Positions 6,985 to 7,624 of a DNA stretch of 7,624 bases are shown here, piece after piece; position 1 is the first letter of the stretch; each line of letters starts with the position of its first letter. Made by a program: the position numbers and the translations under genes. The stretch covers positions 1 through 7,624 of the forward strand of contig CALBPO010000014.1 of NCBI GenBank assembly GCA_937899295.1, written 5' to 3'. Below the pieces are notes generated by a model. The model did no database searches, was not told where the DNA came from, and worked only from the letters and a program-made list of their open reading frames with translations. This DNA comes from an uncultured Opitutia bacterium (GTDB lineage: Bacteria > Verrucomicrobiota > Verrucomicrobiia > Opitutales > Coraliomargaritaceae).

Positions 6985-7061
6985 GGGGGCTTAGCTCAGT
7001 TGGTTAGAGCGCATCCTTGACATGGATGAGGTCGCAGATTCGAATTCTGTAGCTCCCACCA
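6985..7061 (+). tRNA. tRNA-Val (anticodon GAC)
   Basis: A complete 77-nt cloverleaf including the encoded 3' CCA. The acceptor stem pairs 6985-6991 with 7051-7057 (one G-U), and the discriminator base is A7058. The D stem is GCTC (6994-6997) with GAGC (7007-7010) around a GG-containing 9-nt loop. The anticodon stem CATCC (7012-7016) pairs perfectly with GGATG (7024-7028) around the loop TTGACAT, giving anticodon GAC at 7019-7021, which reads valine GUC (and GUU by wobble). The variable loop is 5 nt. The T stem 7034-7038/7046-7050 closes the loop TTCGAAT. Every arm is intact, so the gene should be functional. Confidence 0.97.
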
Positions 7062-7066
7062 CTTTT

Positions 7067-7101
7067 AGCCTCTCTAGATTCACTTCTGGAGGGGCTTTTT
7101 T
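7067..7101 (+). terminator. Intrinsic terminator of the tRNA-Val gene
   Basis: An 11-bp stem (7067-7077 with 7086-7096, all positions paired with three G-T wobbles) around an 8-nt loop is followed by a T-run at 7096-7101. It begins 6 nt after the tRNA CCA end. This is a textbook Rho-independent terminator and shows that the tRNA is a single-gene transcript, separate from the LRR gene downstream. Confidence 0.9.
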
Positions 7102-7148
7102 GTGTCACTTTCGGGCGCTCTTAGGTGCTGCTGGGCCCATTATTTGCT

Positions 7149-7230
7149 AGTTGATTGTAATGTAAAAAATTCATCAATAAGCACTTAGCATGCGTATTGC
7201 AGTTGATGGTAATGTGAAAATTCCATTAAG
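7149..7230. repeat. Imperfect direct repeat, 52-bp period, upstream of the LRR gene
   Basis: The element at 7149-7181 recurs at 7201-7230. The first 20 bases of each copy agree at 18 of 20 positions (shared core AGTTGAT-GTAATGT-AAAA), and the rest aligns with small gaps. The offset of 52 bp is close to five helical turns. The stretch is A+T-rich, follows the tRNA terminator and ends just before the LRR start at 7238. It may be a pair of regulator sites or a duplicated promoter region; its function is unknown. Each copy starts with a TTGATT/TTGATG that could serve as a -35 box, but no convincing -10 follows. Confidence 0.6.
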
Positions 7231-7237
7231 TGTTTTT

Positions 7238-7624
7238 ATGAATATTAAATGCCTTCTTATGTTAACGTTGCTTGCAGCCACGCTGCAGGCGGCCTCAGAG
7301 GCTGACCTCACGTTTGCCCTGAACGGCAACAGCACTGAGTATATTGTGTCTGACTGCAATCAATCCGCTAGTGGTATTTTAGACATCCCCAGTACCTACG
7401 CCGGCAAACCCGTCACCTCGATTGGAAATAACGCATTCCAAAGCTGCTCTGGCCTGACCAACATTACGATTCCTAGCAGCGTGACCTCCATTGGAAGTAA
7501 CGCCTTCCAAAGCTGCTCTAGTCTAACAAGCATTGCGATCCCCAACGGGGTTACCTCCATCGGAGATTATGTATTCTACAACTGCTCTGGCCTGACCGAC
7601 CTTACAATTCCTAGCACCGCCACC
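7238..7624 (+). CDS. Secreted BspA-like leucine-rich-repeat protein, N-terminal part (3' end outside window)
   Basis: The frame from the ATG at 7238 stays open to the last base and gives 129 residues. Residues 1-19 form a signal peptide (MNIKCLLML, a hydrophobic core, then Ala-rich up to about 18-20), so the protein is exported. A short N-terminal region (20-62) leads into BspA/LRR_5-type repeats of 23 residues with the pattern G-x-x-AF-x-x-C-x-x-L-x-x-I-x-IP-x-x-V-x-x-I: repeat 1 at 63-85, repeat 2 at 86-108 and a partial third from 109. The repeat DNA copies (7424-7492 and 7493-7561) match at 54 of 69 bases by my count. Such proteins are cell-surface or secreted and often large; ligand and role vary. 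An in-frame ATG at 7190 would add 16 residues, but these have no signal character and overlap the direct repeat, so 7238 is preferred. No clear Shine-Dalgarno sequence is seen. Confidence 0.85.
   Translation, partial: MNIKCLLMLTLLAATLQAASEADLTFALNGNSTEYIVSDCNQSASGILDIPSTYAGKPVTSIGNNAFQSCSGLTNITIPSSVTSIGSNAFQSCSSLTSIAIPNGVTSIGDYVFYNCSGLTDLTIPSTAT

Noticed and set aside
7190..7237. In-frame ATG at 7190 as a longer start for the LRR protein
   Set aside because: The extra 16 residues lack signal-peptide character and would overlap the second copy of the direct repeat; the ATG at 7238 begins directly with a normal signal peptide.

Overview
The window looks like a stretch of chromosome from a free-living Gram-negative bacterium, most probably a marine member of the Verrucomicrobiota (Opitutae / Puniceicoccales type). 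This is an inference from three things: the protein flavour, a System II cytochrome c maturation operon with a long-headed CcsA, and a BspA-like leucine-rich-repeat gene. No sequence comparison could be run. Base composition is moderate (roughly half G+C) over the conserved genes and clearly more A+T-rich at about 7140-7260.

Layout from left to right. (1) Positions 1-366 hold the 3' end of the Obg-like ATPase gene ychF, on the plus strand. (2) Positions 441-4204 hold a tightly packed plus-strand operon: an unrecognised predicted lipoprotein, a ResB/Ccs1 protein and a CcsA/ResC protein. The gaps are 3 bp and then a 4-bp ATGA overlap. Together ResB and CcsA form the heme-delivering cytochrome c synthase, and the lipoprotein is probably an accessory or a co-transcribed membrane protein. 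(3) Convergent to it, on the minus strand (read from right to left), lie a fumarylacetoacetate hydrolase (FAH) family enzyme (6889-6089), a ParA/Soj ATPase (6031-5246) and a XerC-type tyrosine recombinase (5189-4278). ParA and XerC are 56 bp apart and may be co-transcribed. No parB lies between or after them. (4) At 6985-7061, divergent from the FAH gene, is a complete tRNA-Val(GAC) with encoded CCA, followed by a strong intrinsic terminator. (5) After an A+T-rich stretch carrying an imperfect direct repeat with a 52-bp period, a secreted BspA-like LRR protein starts at 7238 and runs off the right edge.

Most of the window is ordinary housekeeping DNA. No CRISPR array, transposase, insertion sequence, toxin-antitoxin pair or recognisable defence system is visible. 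The points most worth a second look are the conserved-looking lipoprotein in the cytochrome c synthase operon, the parA-xerC pairing without parB, and the repeated leader upstream of the LRR gene next to the tRNA.
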